Assembly (NCBI RefSeq): GCF_000284295.1
Contig: NC_017093.1
Coordinates: 992,001-1,056,000, forward strand
Direction: 5' to 3'
Origin: Actinoplanes missouriensis 431
GTDB taxonomy: Bacteria > Actinomycetota > Actinomycetes > Mycobacteriales > Micromonosporaceae
DNA: 64,000 nucleotides
Both the position numbers and the translations under genes were made by a program. Below are positions 17,823 through 28,699 of the stretch, piece by piece. Positions within the stretch are counted from its first letter, which is position 1, and each line of letters opens with the position of its first letter. The notes under the pieces were generated by a model. That model saw only the letters and a program-made list of their open reading frames with translations. It made no database searches and was not told the origin of the DNA.

Positions 17823-17935
17823 GGGGCCTCCATCAGATGACCTTCGACGTACTACCCTGAGCAACGCCGACGGGTCACTGGACGTAACGAGAGAATTCGT
17901 GATGACCGAGGTCACGGCGGTTGTGATGTGCGTTG

Positions 17936-17955
17936 TCGATTTAGCGACAAATCGA
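17936..17955. promoter_or_regulatory. Inverted repeat in the gap upstream of the metallo-beta-lactamase-fold gene
   Basis: TCGATTT (17936-17942) and AAATCGA (17949-17955) flank a 6-base centre. It sits in a 273-base gap between two divergent genes; a second looser repeat (GCGAAGC 17968-17974 with GCTTCGC 17991-17997) follows. Could be an operator for either gene. No regulator is assigned. Confidence 0.3.
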
Positions 17956-18095
17956 TCAGTTGTTTACGCGAAGCACTGGTCGGGGCGTACGCTTCGCTCC
18001 GTGATTGACTGGTCTGACAAGTCCAGCGCGGACCGGTCGGGTGGGGCGCGGGCGACCGATTGTTGTTCGACCCGATGTGAGTCAGAGGAAACCGC

Positions 18096-18842
18096 ATGCG
18101 ACTAACCGTTCTCGGTTGTGCCGGCAGTTTCCCCGGCCCCGAGTCGGCGTGTTCGGCCTATCTCGTGGAGGCCGAGGGCTACCGGCTCTTGATCGACTTC
18201 GGTTCTGGTTCGTTGTCCGCGCTGCAGCGGTACTCGGATATGCGCAGGGTCGACGCGATCCTTCTGACCCACCTGCACTGCGATCACATGCTCGACGCGT
18301 GTACGTACGTGGTGGTCCGCCGTTACGACCCGGCCGGTCCGCTGCCGCCGGTGCCGGTCTACGCCCCGCTCGGCGCCGCGGAGCGCATCGCGGCCGCGTA
18401 CAGCACCGAGGGCGAGCCGGTCGACGACGTCTACACCTTCTACGGGCTGCAGCCCGGCACGTTCCCGATCGGCCCGCTGACGGTCACCGTCGATCGGGTC
18501 AACCATCCCGTGGAGACGTACGGGGTGCGGATCGAGCACAACGGGCGGGTGATCGCGTACTCGTCGGACACCGCGCCGTGCGAGGCCCTGTTGAGGCTTG
18601 CCGCGGGCGCCGATCTGTTCCTCTGTGAGGCGAGTTACCTCGACGGCGCCCCCAACCCCCCTGACCTGCACCTCACCGGGGGCGAAGCGGGTGAAGCGGC
18701 CACCAAGGCGGACGTGGGACGACTGCTTCTGACCCATTTGGTGCCGGCTTGGGCCAGCGAGGCATCTATTGTGGAGGCGGCCAGCGCGGCGTACGCGGGA
18801 CCGGTCGAAGTCGTCCGCCCCGGGGCCAGATACGATCTCTGA
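18096..18842 (+). CDS. Metallo-beta-lactamase-fold phosphodiesterase, Rv1339-like
   Basis: 248 residues. The metal site is LTHLHCDHMLDA (HxHxDH), with later His ligands in VNHPVET and LLTHLVPAW and an Asp in SSDTAP. By sequence pattern and by its place before rph-rdgB it matches M. tuberculosis Rv1339, reported to act as an atypical cAMP phosphodiesterase; RNase Z-like activity is the alternative. ATG at 18096 follows CAGAGGAAACCGC. The next gene (glycosyltransferase) starts 66 bases on. Confidence 0.85.
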   Translation: MRLTVLGCAGSFPGPESACSAYLVEAEGYRLLIDFGSGSLSALQRYSDMRRVDAILLTHLHCDHMLDACTYVVVRRYDPAGPLPPVPVYAPLGAAERIAAAYSTEGEPVDDVYTFYGLQPGTFPIGPLTVTVDRVNHPVETYGVRIEHNGRVIAYSSDTAPCEALLRLAAGADLFLCEASYLDGAPNPPDLHLTGGEAGEAATKADVGRLLLTHLVPAWASEASIVEAASAAYAGPVEVVRPGARYDL

Positions 18843-18908
18843 GCCGATGTACGGGGGCGGGGTCGGCTGCACCGATGCACCACGTGTCGTGATCTTGGAG
18901 TTGTCGCA

Positions 18909-20135
18909 TTGCGCATCGTTCGCCTGGCCAACTTCGTCACGGTCCACACCGGTGGCCTGCGTACCGCCCTCCGGCAGCTCGGCCGCGGCTACAAGGCCGC
19001 CGGCCACGAGCCCGTCCTGATCATTCCGGGCCGTCGTCACTCGGACAAGATGACCAAGCAGGGCCGGGTCATCACCCTGCCCAGCGCCCCCCTGCCGCGC
19101 ACCGGCGGCTACCGCGTCCTGGCCGGCCGCAGCGAGCTCACCCGGCTCCTGGACAGCCTGGAGCCGGACCGGATCGAGGTCTCCGACCGGACCACCCTGC
19201 GCTGGACCGGTGACTGGGCCCGCCAGCGGGGTGTGCGCTCGATGATGGTGTCCCACGAGAGCCTGGCCGGCGTGCTCGGCGTCTGGGGCATGCCGAAACG
19301 GGACGCCCTCGCGGACCGGTTCAACCGGCGCACCGCCGAGGCGTTCGACACCATCGTCTGCACCACCGGGTTCGCCGCCGCCGAGTTCCGCCGGCTGGAC
19401 GTGCCGAACCTGGTGGAGGTGCCGCTCGGCGTCGACCTCAACCTGTTCCACCCGAGCCGGATGGACGTGAGCGTGCGCTCGCGGTACGCGCGGCCCGACG
19501 AGCTGCTGCTGGTCTACTGCAGCCGGCTCTCCGCTGCCAAGCGGCCCGAGCTGGCGGTCGACGCGGTGGCGGCGCTGCGCAACGGCAAGATCCCGGCGGT
19601 GCTGGTGATGGCCGGGGACGGCACGCGGCGTACCGCTCTGGCGTACCGGGCGGCCCGGCTACCGGTCCGCTTCGCGGGCCACATCTCCGAGCGGGCCGAC
19701 GTGGCCGCGCTGCTGGCCAGCGCGGACGTGACCATCGCGCCCGGTCCGGTGGAGACGTTCGGCCTGGCCGCGCTGGAGTCGCTGGCCTGCGGCACCCCGG
19801 TCGTGGTGAACGAGCAGAGCGCCCTGCCCGAGGTGGTCGGCAACGCCGGCATCGCGGTGCCGGGCAGCGCCGACGCGATCGCCGACGCGGTCAGCTCCCT
19901 GATGGAGCGGCCGCGGGTGGAGCGCCGCGCGGCGGCCCGGGCCCGCGCCGAGCACTTCGGCTGGCCGGCCTCGGTGGAGGGCTTCCTGCGGGCGCACGGC
20001 GCGCTTCCGGCGACCGTGCCGGCCGTGGCGCGGGGGGTCGTGCCGCTGCGCCCGGCGGTGCCCTGGGCGCGCTCACCGCTGCCACCGACCCGCAAGCCCG
20101 GGGCGGACGAAGCCGGCGCGGCCCGTTACGCATAG
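18909..20135 (+). CDS. GT-B glycosyltransferase (family GT4-like)
   Basis: 408 residues, cytoplasmic or membrane-peripheral. N-terminal acceptor half with [22 protein letters not shown]-terminal donor half with [26 protein letters not shown], and the nucleotide-sugar motif [22 protein letters not shown] (E-x7-E). This is the GT4/alpha-mannosyltransferase pattern, as in phosphatidylinositol mannoside synthesis, but the acceptor is unknown. TTG 18909 with GGAG nine bases upstream. It occupies the place where M. tuberculosis has other genes between cysM and rph. Confidence 0.85.
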   Translation: MRIVRLANFVTVHTGGLRTALRQLGRGYKAAGHEPVLIIPGRRHSDKMTKQGRVITLPSAPLPRTGGYRVLAGRSELTRLLDSLEPDRIEVSDRTTLRWTGDWARQRGVRSMMVSHESLAGVLGVWGMPKRDALADRFNRRTAEAFDTIVCTTGFAAAEFRRLDVPNLVEVPLGVDLNLFHPSRMDVSVRSRYARPDELLLVYCSRLSAAKRPELAVDAVAALRNGKIPAVLVMAGDGTRRTALAYRAARLPVRFAGHISERADVAALLASADVTIAPGPVETFGLAALESLACGTPVVVNEQSALPEVVGNAGIAVPGSADAIADAVSSLMERPRVERRAAARARAEHFGWPASVEGFLRAHGALPATVPAVARGVVPLRPAVPWARSPLPPTRKPGADEAGAARYA

Positions 20136-20145
20136 GGTTGGGGGC

Positions 20146-20871
20146 ATGGCGCGACCCGACGGCCGAGCGGCCGACCAGCTGCGACCGGTGACGCTTTCCC
20201 GGCATTGGAGCATCCACCCCGAGGGCTCGGTCCTGGTGGAATTCGGCAACACCCGGGTGCTCTGCACCGCGAGTGTCACCGAGGGGGTGCCGCGCTGGCG
20301 TAAGGGCTCGGGCCTCGGCTGGGTGACCGCTGAGTACTCGATGCTGCCCCGCGCGACGAACACCCGTGGCGACCGGGAGAGCGTGAAGGGCAAGCTCGGT
20401 GGGCGTACCCAGGAGATCTCCCGCCTGATCGGCCGCAGCCTGCGCGCCTGCATCGACCTCAAGGCGCTCGGCGAGAACTCGATCGTCCTGGACTGTGACG
20501 TCCTCCAGGCCGACGGCGGCACCCGCACCGCCGCGATCACCGGCGCCTACGTGGCGCTGCACGACGCGGTGACCTGGCTGGCCGACCGCAAGTCGCTGGC
20601 CGGCAAGGTGGAGAAGGTGCTGCACACCTCGATCCAGGCGGTCAGCGTCGGCATCATCGACGGCGAGGCACGACTGGACCTGATGTACGACGAGGACGTG
20701 TCCGCCGAGGTGGACATGAACGTCGTGTGCACCGCCGCCGGGGACTTCGTCGAGGTGCAGGGAACGGGGGAGAACGGCGTGTTCAAACGGGCCCAGATGG
20801 ACGCCATGCTCGATCTCGGGGTGCTCGGGTGCGCCGAGCTCGCCGCCGCGCAGCAGAAGGCCCTCTCGTGA
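20146..20871 (+). CDS. rph: Ribonuclease PH
   Basis: 241 residues, expected length. A phosphate-dependent 3'-exonuclease that finishes tRNA 3' ends. Characteristic segments: [65 protein letters not shown] and EVDMNVVC...[11 protein letters not shown]. Overlaps rdgB by 4 bases (GTGA), so the two are translationally coupled, as in Rv1340-Rv1341. Confidence 0.96.
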   Translation: MARPDGRAADQLRPVTLSRHWSIHPEGSVLVEFGNTRVLCTASVTEGVPRWRKGSGLGWVTAEYSMLPRATNTRGDRESVKGKLGGRTQEISRLIGRSLRACIDLKALGENSIVLDCDVLQADGGTRTAAITGAYVALHDAVTWLADRKSLAGKVEKVLHTSIQAVSVGIIDGEARLDLMYDEDVSAEVDMNVVCTAAGDFVEVQGTGENGVFKRAQMDAMLDLGVLGCAELAAAQQKALS

Positions 20872-21482
20872 GCGCCCGGCTGCTGCTGGCGACCGGGAAC
20901 ACGAAGAAGCTCGCCGAACTGCAGCGCATCCTGGACGCCGCGCTCGGCATGGCCCAGATCGAGCTGGTCGGCCTCGGTGACTTCCCCGGTTACCCGGACG
21001 TGCCGGAGACCGGTCTCACCTTCGGCGAGAACGCGCTGATCAAGGCGCGCGAGGGCGCCAAGCGCACCGGCCTGCCCACGGTGGCCGACGACTCCGGCAT
21101 CGCCGTGAACGCGCTGAACGGCATGCCCGGCGTCTTCAGCGCCCGCTGGTCCGGCAAGCACGGCGACGACCAGGCCAACCTGGACCTGCTGCTGGCGCAG
21201 ATCGGCGACGTCGGTGACGAGCACCGCGGCGGCGCGTTCGTCTGCGCGGCCGCGCTGGTCCTGCCGAACGGCCGGGAGCACCTGGTCGAGGGCCGGCAGA
21301 CCGGTCGCCTGCTGCGTAGCCGCCGCGGCGAGGGCGGCTTCGGCTACGACCCGATCTTCGTGGGCGACGGTCAGCAGCGGACGAACGCGGAGCTGAGCCC
21401 GGCCGAGAAGGACGCGATCAGCCACCGCGGCAAGGCGTTCCGCGAGCTGGCCAAGGTCATCGCCAAGGAGCTGCCCCGCTAG
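20868..21482 (+). CDS. rdgB: RdgB/HAM1 non-canonical purine NTP pyrophosphatase
   Basis: 204 residues. It hydrolyses ITP, XTP and dITP to monophosphates, protecting DNA and RNA. Typical segments: [64 protein letters not shown] and [13 protein letters not shown] start overlaps the rph stop. Confidence 0.96.
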   Translation: MSARLLLATGNTKKLAELQRILDAALGMAQIELVGLGDFPGYPDVPETGLTFGENALIKAREGAKRTGLPTVADDSGIAVNALNGMPGVFSARWSGKHGDDQANLDLLLAQIGDVGDEHRGGAFVCAAALVLPNGREHLVEGRQTGRLLRSRRGEGGFGYDPIFVGDGQQRTNAELSPAEKDAISHRGKAFRELAKVIAKELPR

Positions 21483-21489
21483 AGCCGGC

Positions 21490-21927
21490 GTGGGGTTGCG
21501 CCAGGCGTCCCGGTCCCGCCCCCTTTCGGGTACGCGTGACCGCGAAGGCCAACCCCACCGCAAATCGAAAGCTCGACCCGCCGCAAATCGAAAGGCGACC
21601 TCGCCGCAAATCGAAAGCTCAAGGCTCGCGGAACGAAAGCCCCGCCAGGCGACCTGGTCCGACCAACTCGTCGACCTCTACCACTACCGTGACCAGAACA
21701 AGGTCGAGGTGGACGTGATCCTGGAGAACCGGCAGCGGCAGGTCGTCGCCATCGAGGTGAAGGCGGCCTCGACGGTCCGCTCCGACGACTTCACCGGCCT
21801 GCGCCGCGTCGCGGACCGGCTCGGCGACGATCTGATCGCCGGGATCGTTCTCTACACCGGTACCAGCACGCTGCCGTTCGGCGATCGGATGCGCGCGGTA
21901 CCGGTGAGTGCCCTCTGGCAGCTCTAG
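21490..21927 (+). pseudogene. Remnant of an AAA ATPase with DUF4143 domain (C-terminal piece only)
   Basis: From about base 21640 the frame encodes RQATWSDQ, LYHYRD, VDVILENR, VVAIEVKAA, DFTGLRRVADRL and PFGDRMRAVPVSALW, the C-terminal restriction-like part of DUF4143 ATPases. Full proteins are about 400 residues; the ATPase and most of DUF4143 are missing. The first 50 codons are an unrelated repeat-rich stretch (three 23-nt repeats), which marks a recombination or decay point. Third-position GC remains normal. It converges on hutH with overlapping stops. Confidence 0.7.
21558..21626 (+). repeat. Three 23-nt direct repeats
   Basis: CCGCAAATCGAAAG occurs at 21558-21571, 21581-21594 and 21604-21617, each start exactly 23 bases apart, with diverged 9-base remainders. 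The AT-richer core contrasts with the GC-rich setting. The unit is not a multiple of three, so it is unlikely to be protein-selected. It sits at the broken 5' end of the DUF4143 remnant. Confidence 0.8.
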
Positions 21928-23459
21928 CCCAGCGGGCCGACCGCTGCCTCGATCTCGGCTCGCAGGGCAGGCCCGGCGATCACCTGCCGGGCCTGTTCCA
22001 GCACCGGCGCGAGGAACACATCCGGCCCCGGCCCGCCGGCGAACGGCTCGACCGCCGCCACCGCCGCCCGGCCCGCCGGCGACGCGGTCAGCGGCGCACG
22101 CAGTTGCAACCCGCGCACCGCCGACAGCAGTTCGACGGCGAGCAGGCTGGTCAGATTGTCCAGGACGGTCCGCAGCTTCTTCGTGGCCGCCCAGCCCATC
22201 GAGACGTGGTCCTCCTGCATGCCGCTGGTCGGCAGCGAGTCGACCGAGGCGGGCGCCGCGAGCCGCCGGTTCTCCGCCACGATGCCGGCCGCCGTGTACT
22301 GCGCGATCATCAGCCCGGAGTTGACACCGGCGTCGGGGGAGAGGAACGGCGGCAGGTCGCGGGAGCGAGTCACGTCGAGCAGCCGGTCGACCCGGCGCTC
22401 GGCGATCGCGCCCACTTCGGCGGCGGCGATGGCCAGGTAGTCGGCGGCGAAGCCGAGCGGTGCGCCGTGGAAGTTGCCCGTCGACTCGACCCGCCCGTCC
22501 GGCAGCACCACCGGATTGTCCACGACGGATATCAGCTCACGGGAGCTGACCAGCTCGACGAAGTCGAGGGTGTCCCGGGCCGCGCCCGCCACCTGCGGCG
22601 CGCACCGCATCGAGTACGCGTCCTGCACCGCGTGCGCCAGGTCATCCCGGTGCGAGTCCATGATCGCGGAGTTCTGCAGGAGCCGGTGGACGTTCGCGGC
22701 CGAGGCGGCCTGCCCGGGATGCGGGCGGATGCTGTGCAGCTCGGGGAGGAAGGGCCGCTCCGAGCCGAGCATCGCCTCGATCGCCAGGGCCGTGGTGACG
22801 TCGGCCATCGCGAACAGGTGCCGCGCGTCGGAGATCGCCAGCAGCAGCATGCCGAGCATGCCGTCGGTGCCGTTGATCAGCGCGAGGCCCTCCTTGGCGG
22901 CCAGGTCCAGCGGACGCAGGCCGGCGGTGCGCAACGCCTCGGCGGCGTCGAGCCGGGAGCCGTCCTTGCCGAGCACCCAGCCCTCGCCGAGCAGCACGAT
23001 CGCGCAGTGCGCGAGCGGCGCGAGATCGCCGGAGGCGCCGAGCGAGCCGTGTTCCGGCACCCACGGGGTGATGCCGTGGTTGAGCAGGTCGACGAGGCCC
23101 TGGGCGAGCACCGGCCGGACCCCGGAGCGACCCATCGCGAGCGACCGGACCCGGAGCAGCATCATCGCTCGGACCACCTCGCGCGGCATCGGCGCGCCGA
23201 TCCCGGCGGCATGCGAGCGGATCAGCGCGTGCTGGAGCTCGGCACGGCGTTCCGGGGCGATCGAGGTGTTGGCGAGCGCGCCGAAACCGGTGGAGACGCC
23301 GTAGACCGGGCGTCCGGACGCCTCGATGCCGTCGACGATGGCGCGGCTGGTGGCCATCGCCTCCAGCGCGGCGGGTGAGATCTCGACCTGGGCGTCGCCA
23401 CGGGCGACGGCGAGGACATCGGCGGGGGTGACCCCGGTGGGCTGAACGGTGACGATCAC
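21924..23459 (-). CDS. hutH: Histidine ammonia-lyase
   Basis: 511 residues, normal for the family. Removes ammonia from L-histidine giving urocanate, the first step of histidine breakdown. The MIO prosthetic group forms from Ala-Ser-Gly in [22 protein letters not shown] near the N-terminus and QEDHVSMG are also diagnostic. GTG start overlaps the hutI stop (GTGA). Last gene of the hut operon although it catalyses the first step. Confidence 0.97.
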   Translation of the reverse strand: MIVTVQPTGVTPADVLAVARGDAQVEISPAALEAMATSRAIVDGIEASGRPVYGVSTGFGALANTSIAPERRAELQHALIRSHAAGIGAPMPREVVRAMMLLRVRSLAMGRSGVRPVLAQGLVDLLNHGITPWVPEHGSLGASGDLAPLAHCAIVLLGEGWVLGKDGSRLDAAEALRTAGLRPLDLAAKEGLALINGTDGMLGMLLLAISDARHLFAMADVTTALAIEAMLGSERPFLPELHSIRPHPGQAASAANVHRLLQNSAIMDSHRDDLAHAVQDAYSMRCAPQVAGAARDTLDFVELVSSRELISVVDNPVVLPDGRVESTGNFHGAPLGFAADYLAIAAAEVGAIAERRVDRLLDVTRSRDLPPFLSPDAGVNSGLMIAQYTAAGIVAENRRLAAPASVDSLPTSGMQEDHVSMGWAATKKLRTVLDNLTSLLAVELLSAVRGLQLRAPLTASPAGRAAVAAVEPFAGGPGPDVFLAPVLEQARQVIAGPALRAEIEAAVGPLG

Positions 23460-24604
23460 TGCGGCACTCCGTTGTGCAGAATGGTGCGGATCAGGGGAAC
23501 ACCGGGCCGGTAGGCCAGGTGCAGGTGGGAGGGCGCGTCGAGCACGATCAGGTCGGCTCGGGCGCCGACCCGGACGATGCCGAGGTCGTCGCGGCGCAGG
23601 GCGGCGGCGCCACCGGCGGTCGCCGCGAAGACGGCTTCGGCCGGGGTCATCCGCATCTCCCGCACGGCCAGGGCGATGCAGAACGGCATCGAGGACGTGT
23701 ACGACGACCCCGGGTTGCAGTCGGTGGCGAGAGCGACCGTGACACCGGCGTCCAGCAGCCGCCGGGCGTCCGGGTAGGGCGACCGGGTGGAGAACTCGGC
23801 GCCGGGCAGCAGTGTGGCGACGGTGTCCGACCCGGACAGGGCCGCGACGTCGGCGTCGTCCAGGTGTGTGCAGTGGTCGGCGCTGGCGGCGCCGAGCTCG
23901 ACCGCGAGGCGCACGCCCGGGCCGGGGCCGAGCTGGTTGGCGTGCAGCCGCAGACCCAGGCCGCGCTTCGCGCCGGCCGTCAGGATCGCGCGGGCCTGGT
24001 CAGCGTCGAACGCGCCGCGCTCGCAGAAGACGTCGACCCATTTCGCGTACGGGGTGACCGCCTCCAGCATCTCCGAGCGGACCAGGTCCACATAGTCGTC
24101 GGCCCGTCCCGCGTATTCGGCCGGCACCACGTGGGCACCCAGGAACGTGGTCTCCTCCACGATCTCGGCGGCGAGGCGCAGGGACCGGGCCTCTTCGGTG
24201 ACGCTCAGCCCGTACCCGGATTTGATCTCGATGGTTGTCGTCCCCTGCCGCAGCGCCTCGCCGACCAGGCGCCGCGCGTTGCGACGCAGATCGTCGTCGG
24301 AGGCCGCGCGGGTTGCGGCGACGGTGGTGCGGATACCGCCGCCGGTGTACGCCTCCCCGGCCATCCGCGCGCCGAACTCGGCGGCCCGGTCACCCGCGAA
24401 GATCAGGTGAGCGTGGCTGTCGACGAATCCGGGCAGCACCGCGGCGCCGTCCGCGTCGAGCCGGGAGTCGGCCGCGGGGGCCTGCGAGGACGGGCCGATC
24501 CAGGCGATCCGGTCGCCCTCCACCACGATTGCCGCGTCGTGCACGATGCCGAGGTGCGGATCGTTGGTGACCAGTTCACCGATGCCGGTGACGGCGAGAC
24601 TCAT
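23456..24604 (-). CDS. hutI: Imidazolonepropionase
   Basis: 382 residues, amidohydrolase superfamily. Opens 4-imidazolone-5-propionate to N-formimidoyl-L-glutamate, step three of the pathway. Metal and substrate motifs: [13 protein letters not shown] (HxH), [45 protein letters not shown] and [17 protein letters not shown] overlaps the hutF stop (ATGA). Confidence 0.96.
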   Translation of the reverse strand: MSLAVTGIGELVTNDPHLGIVHDAAIVVEGDRIAWIGPSSQAPAADSRLDADGAAVLPGFVDSHAHLIFAGDRAAEFGARMAGEAYTGGGIRTTVAATRAASDDDLRRNARRLVGEALRQGTTTIEIKSGYGLSVTEEARSLRLAAEIVEETTFLGAHVVPAEYAGRADDYVDLVRSEMLEAVTPYAKWVDVFCERGAFDADQARAILTAGAKRGLGLRLHANQLGPGPGVRLAVELGAASADHCTHLDDADVAALSGSDTVATLLPGAEFSTRSPYPDARRLLDAGVTVALATDCNPGSSYTSSMPFCIALAVREMRMTPAEAVFAATAGGAAALRRDDLGIVRVGARADLIVLDAPSHLHLAYRPGVPLIRTILHNGVPQ

Positions 24605-25902
24605 GAGAGCACCCCGGCGATCGCGTCGCGGAGGGCGGCCGGCACGTCGATCGATCGGTGCCGGCCGTCGGTGACGATCCGGCGCCCGTCCACGATCACG
24701 TCGGTGACGTCGGCCGCGGTGGCCGCGAAGATCAGGCCGGCCGGGTCGGTGCCGGCGGTCCGGACGCTGTCCAGCGAGACCGCGACCAGGTCGGCCCGCC
24801 TGCCGGCGGCGATCTCACCGGTGTCGGACCAGCCCAGCGAGGCGTGTCCGGCGCTGGTGGCCGCGGTCAGCAGTTCGGCGGCGGTGAAGTGCCCGCGCTG
24901 CCGGGTGGCGAGCCGCTCGTCGAGCTCGACGCCGCGTGCCTCCTCGAAGATGTCGATCATCGCGTGGCTGTCGCTGCCGAGGGTGAGGGTCGCTCCCGCG
25001 TCGGCGAGGGCCCGGGCCGGCCCGATGCCGTCGGCCAGGTCCCGCTCGGTGGTGGGACAGAAGCAGATGTACTGCCCGTCGCCGAGGATTCCGAGGTCGG
25101 CCGTGCTGAGGTGGGTGGCGTGCACCGCGGTGGTCGTCGGCTGCCAGACGCCCATCGCGTCCAGCAGTTCGGCCGGGGAGCAGCCGTGCACGTTGCGGCA
25201 GGCCTCGTTCTCGGCCGGCTGCTCGGAGAGGTGGACGTGCACCGGCAGCCCGCCGGTCCGCTGCGCGAACGTCGCCATCCCGTCGGCGGGCGCCGCCCGT
25301 ACCGAGTGCAGCGCCGCCCCGATCTTCACCCCGTCACCCCCGTGGAGCTGCTCGAACCGCTCGAACCAGCCGTCGTAGCTCCCGTCGCCGAAGCGCCGCT
25401 GCACGCCCTCGAGGGGTTTGCCCTCCACGCCGGCGGTCAGGTAGACCGCGTCCAGCAGGGTGATCCGGATGCCGGCCTCGCGGGCGGCGGCGATGAGCGC
25501 GTGGCCCATCGCGTTCGGGTCGGCGTAGGGGACGCCGTCCGGCCCGTGGTGCAGGTAGTGGAACTCGCCGACGGTGGTGATCCCGGCGAGGGCCATCTCG
25601 CCGTAGACCGCTTTCGCCAGGGTGAAGTAGCTGTCCGGGTCCAGCCGGCCGGCGACCTGGTACATCAGCTCGCGCCAGGTCCAGAAGCTGCCCCGGTCGC
25701 CGTGGGTGCGGCCGCGCAGCGCTCGATGAAAGGCATGCGAGTGGGCGTTGGCGAATCCGGGAATCACCAGTCCGCGCAGTGATTCACCAGATTTGTCAGA
25801 ATTCATCGAGACATTGGTTATGTAACCGTCAGCAACGTCAATGCGGACATCCCGCGCTATCTTGCCGTCGACCCACGCGTAGGCGGCGTGATAACTGCTC
25901 AC
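24601..25902 (-). CDS. hutF: Formimidoylglutamate deiminase
   Basis: 433 residues, amidohydrolase superfamily. Converts N-formimidoyl-L-glutamate to N-formyl-L-glutamate and ammonia, so this organism uses the five-step hut route rather than HutG formimidase. Seen: [15 protein letters not shown] (HxH), [29 protein letters not shown] and [20 protein letters not shown] start overlaps the M20 gene stop (GTGA). Confidence 0.94.
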   Translation of the reverse strand: MSSYHAAYAWVDGKIARDVRIDVADGYITNVSMNSDKSGESLRGLVIPGFANAHSHAFHRALRGRTHGDRGSFWTWRELMYQVAGRLDPDSYFTLAKAVYGEMALAGITTVGEFHYLHHGPDGVPYADPNAMGHALIAAAREAGIRITLLDAVYLTAGVEGKPLEGVQRRFGDGSYDGWFERFEQLHGGDGVKIGAALHSVRAAPADGMATFAQRTGGLPVHVHLSEQPAENEACRNVHGCSPAELLDAMGVWQPTTTAVHATHLSTADLGILGDGQYICFCPTTERDLADGIGPARALADAGATLTLGSDSHAMIDIFEEARGVELDERLATRQRGHFTAAELLTAATSAGHASLGWSDTGEIAAGRRADLVAVSLDSVRTAGTDPAGLIFAATAADVTDVIVDGRRIVTDGRHRSIDVPAALRDAIAGVLS

Positions 25903-27056
25903 GACAGCTCCTCCAGCACCGCCGCCAGCGCTTCGATCCCCGCCTCGCAGTCCTCGTCGGTCGCGTGCTCGGCCGGCGAGTGCGACACCCCGGTCGGGTT
26001 GCGCACGAACAGCATCGCGGTCGGCACGTGCGCGGACAGCACCCCGGCGTCGTGCCCCGCGCCCGTCGGCAGAATCGGCACATTTCCCAATCTAGCGGCC
26101 AGCTGCTTCGCCAGTGCCTCGTCGAACGCCACCTCGTCGGTCACCGACTCCGGCGTCACGGTCAGCGACGTGCCGTCCCGCCCGGCCCGCTCGGTGACCT
26201 TCCGGACCACGCCGTCGACCAGCTGATCGAGCGTGCCGGTGTCGGCCGCGCGGGCGTCCAGCCAGCCCCGGACCAGGGACGGGATCGCATTGGTGGCGTT
26301 CGGCTCGACCTGGACCCGGCCGACCGTGGCGTGGGCGCCGGTGAGACGCGCCTCCTTGTTCGCGGCGAGCACCGCGAACGCGAACGTCAGCATGGGATCG
26401 TGCCGGTCGGTCATCCGGGTGGTGCCGGCGTGGTCGCCGACGCCCGCGAAGTCCATCCGCCAGCGCCCGTGCGGCCAGATCGCGCTCGCCACCCCGACCG
26501 GCGTCTCCAGCGCCCGCCCCTGCTCGACGTGCAGCTCGACGAAGGCCTTCAGGTTCCCGATCCGGGCGGGCTGGGCGCCGTCCGGCGTCTTGCCGAGCGC
26601 TTCCGCGAAGGAGATCCCGTCGCGATCCTTCAGGGCGCCGGCCTGCTGCGGCGCGATCGCGCCGGTCAGCAGACGAGACCCCAGGCACGGTACGCCGAAA
26701 CGCCCGCCCTCCTCCTCGCAGAAGGCGGCGATGGCGATCGAGCGGGACTTCGCCACCCGGTCGGCGGCGAGGAACGCGCTGACGATCCCGAGCGGGCCGT
26801 CATAGCCGCCACCGTGCGGAACCGAGTCGAAATGCGAGCCGGTCAGCACCGTACCGGGAGCCCACGGTTCGCCCCGCCATGCGAAGAGGTTCCCGTTGCC
26901 GTCGTCGGTGACCAGCATGTCCCTTCGCGCGGCCTGCGTGCGGAACCAGTCGCGCAGCGTCAGCTCGGGCTCGGTCAGCGCGTACCGCAGGTAACCGCCG
27001 CTGTCCGCCCGGCCGATCGGGGCGATCTCGTTCCAGAGATCGGTGAAGTCGCTCAT
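25899..27056 (-). CDS. M20-family amidohydrolase (annotated family: allantoate amidohydrolase), probable N-formylglutamate deformylase of the hut pathway
   Basis: 385 residues, binuclear-metal M20/AllC fold. Ligands: [17 protein letters not shown] (His, Asp), [10 protein letters not shown] (Glu pair), HVEQGRALE and a late GVSHSPAEH; the dimerisation segment is [15 protein letters not shown]. Family members hydrolyse allantoate or N-carbamoyl/N-formyl amino acids. It lies inside the hut operon between hutU and hutF, where a HutG-type N-formylglutamate deformylase would be needed and is absent, so that role is the best inference. No other purine-degradation gene is near. Both ends overlap neighbours by 4 bases. 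Confidence 0.85.
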   Translation of the reverse strand: MSDFTDLWNEIAPIGRADSGGYLRYALTEPELTLRDWFRTQAARRDMLVTDDGNGNLFAWRGEPWAPGTVLTGSHFDSVPHGGGYDGPLGIVSAFLAADRVAKSRSIAIAAFCEEEGGRFGVPCLGSRLLTGAIAPQQAGALKDRDGISFAEALGKTPDGAQPARIGNLKAFVELHVEQGRALETPVGVASAIWPHGRWRMDFAGVGDHAGTTRMTDRHDPMLTFAFAVLAANKEARLTGAHATVGRVQVEPNATNAIPSLVRGWLDARAADTGTLDQLVDGVVRKVTERAGRDGTSLTVTPESVTDEVAFDEALAKQLAARLGNVPILPTGAGHDAGVLSAHVPTAMLFVRNPTGVSHSPAEHATDEDCEAGIEALAAVLEELS

Positions 27057-28684
27057 CGCGGCATCGGAATCTGAACAGCGCCCGCCGCGTCCGAGTGGTA
27101 GCCGGCGTCCACGTGCCGCAGCACGCCCATCGCCGGGTCGTTGGTGAGCACGCGCTCGATCTTCTGACCGGCGAGCGCGGTGCCGTCCGCCACGCAGACC
27201 TGGCCGGCGTGGATGCTGCGGCCGATGCCGACACCGCCGCCGTGGTGGATGGAGACCCAGCTGGCACCGCTCGCGGTGTTGACCAGGGCGTTCAGCAGCG
27301 GCCAGTCGGCGATCGCGTCGGAGCCGTCCAGCATCGCCTCGGTCTCCCGGTACGGCGACGCCACCGACCCCGAGTCCAGGTGGTCCCGGCCGATCACGAT
27401 CGGCGCGGACACCTCGCCCCGGGCCACCATGTCGTTGAAGCGGACACCCGCCTTGTCCCGCTCGCCGTACCCCAGCCAGCAGATCCGGGCCGGCAGGCCC
27501 TGGAACGCCACCCGCTCGCCGGCCATCCTGATCCAGCGCGCGAGCGGCTCGTTCTCCGGGAAGAGGTCGAGCACGGCGCGGTCGGTGGCGGCGATGTCGG
27601 CCGGGTCGCCGGAGAGCGCCGCCCAGCGGAACGGGCCCTTGCCCTCGGCGAAGAGCGGCCGGATGTACGCCGGCACGAACCCGGGGAACTCGAACGCCCG
27701 GTTGTACCCGGCCAGCTGCGCCTCGCCGCGGATCGAGTTGCCGTAGTCGAACACCTCGGCGCCCGCGTCCATGAAGCCGACCATCGCGGCGACCTGCTTC
27801 GCCATGCTGGCCCGGGACCGGTCGGTGAACTCCTCCGGCTTGGTCCGCGCCAGCTCGGCGGCGTCGGCCGGCTCCACGCCGACCGGTAGGTAGCTCAGCG
27901 GATCGTGCGCGCTGGTCTGGTCGGTGACGATATCGATCTCGACGCCGCGGGTGAGCAGCTCGGGGAAGACCAGGGCCGCGTTGCCGACGACGCCGATCGA
28001 CGTCGCGGTCCGCGCCGCCTTGGCCTCCAGCGCGAGCGCGATCGCCTGGTCCAGGTCGTCGGCGATGACGTCCAGGTACCGGGTGTCGACCCGGCGCTGC
28101 AGCCGGGTGCGGTCCACGTCGACGATCAGGCAGACGCCGCCGTTCATGGTTACCGCGAGCGGCTGTGCGCCGCCCATGCCGCCGCAACCGCCGGTCAGGG
28201 TGAGCGTGCCGGCCAGGTCGCCGCCGAACTTCTTGGCCGCCACCGCGGCGAACGTCTCGTAGGTGCCCTGGAGGATGCCCTGGGTGCCGATGTAGATCCA
28301 CGAGCCGGCCGTCATCTGCCCGTACATGGTCAGGCCGAGCTGCTCCAGGCGGCGGAACTCCGGCCAGGTCGCCCAGTCGCCGACCAGGTTCGAGTTCGCG
28401 ATCAGCACCCGCGGCGCCCACTCGTGGGTGCGCAGCACACCGACCGGCTTGCCGGACTGCACCAGCAGCGTCTCGTCACCCTTGAGCGCGTCCAGCTCGC
28501 GCACGATCGCGTGGAACGACGGCCAGTCGCGGGCGGCGCGGCCGGTGCCGCCGTAGACCACCAGATCCTGCGGCCTCTCGGCCACGTCCGGGTCCAGGTT
28601 GTTCATCAGCATGCGCTTGGCGGCCTCCTGCGGCCACCCCTGAGCGGTGTACGACGTACCGCGCGGCGAACGAATCTCGGTCAT
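27053..28684 (-). CDS. hutU: Urocanate hydratase
   Basis: 543 residues. NAD-dependent hydration of urocanate to imidazolonepropionate, step two. Diagnostic segments: [88 protein letters not shown] (catalytic Cys) and [18 protein letters not shown]. First enzyme gene of the operon; ATG is 15 bases after the stop of the regulator gene. Confidence 0.97.
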   Translation of the reverse strand: MTEIRSPRGTSYTAQGWPQEAAKRMLMNNLDPDVAERPQDLVVYGGTGRAARDWPSFHAIVRELDALKGDETLLVQSGKPVGVLRTHEWAPRVLIANSNLVGDWATWPEFRRLEQLGLTMYGQMTAGSWIYIGTQGILQGTYETFAAVAAKKFGGDLAGTLTLTGGCGGMGGAQPLAVTMNGGVCLIVDVDRTRLQRRVDTRYLDVIADDLDQAIALALEAKAARTATSIGVVGNAALVFPELLTRGVEIDIVTDQTSAHDPLSYLPVGVEPADAAELARTKPEEFTDRSRASMAKQVAAMVGFMDAGAEVFDYGNSIRGEAQLAGYNRAFEFPGFVPAYIRPLFAEGKGPFRWAALSGDPADIAATDRAVLDLFPENEPLARWIRMAGERVAFQGLPARICWLGYGERDKAGVRFNDMVARGEVSAPIVIGRDHLDSGSVASPYRETEAMLDGSDAIADWPLLNALVNTASGASWVSIHHGGGVGIGRSIHAGQVCVADGTALAGQKIERVLTNDPAMGVLRHVDAGYHSDAAGAVQIPMPR

Positions 28685-28699
28685 TGTCGTCTCCTACCG

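Noticed and set aside
22104..25782. Long plus-strand frames opposite hutH, hutI and hutF
   Set aside because: The minus strand carries complete hut enzymes with all motifs; the plus frames have none.
25899..28421. An 840-codon continuous frame spanning the M20 gene and antiparallel part of hutU
   Set aside because: The M20 protein begins at ATG 27056; the upstream part is out-of-frame hutU sequence without protein character.
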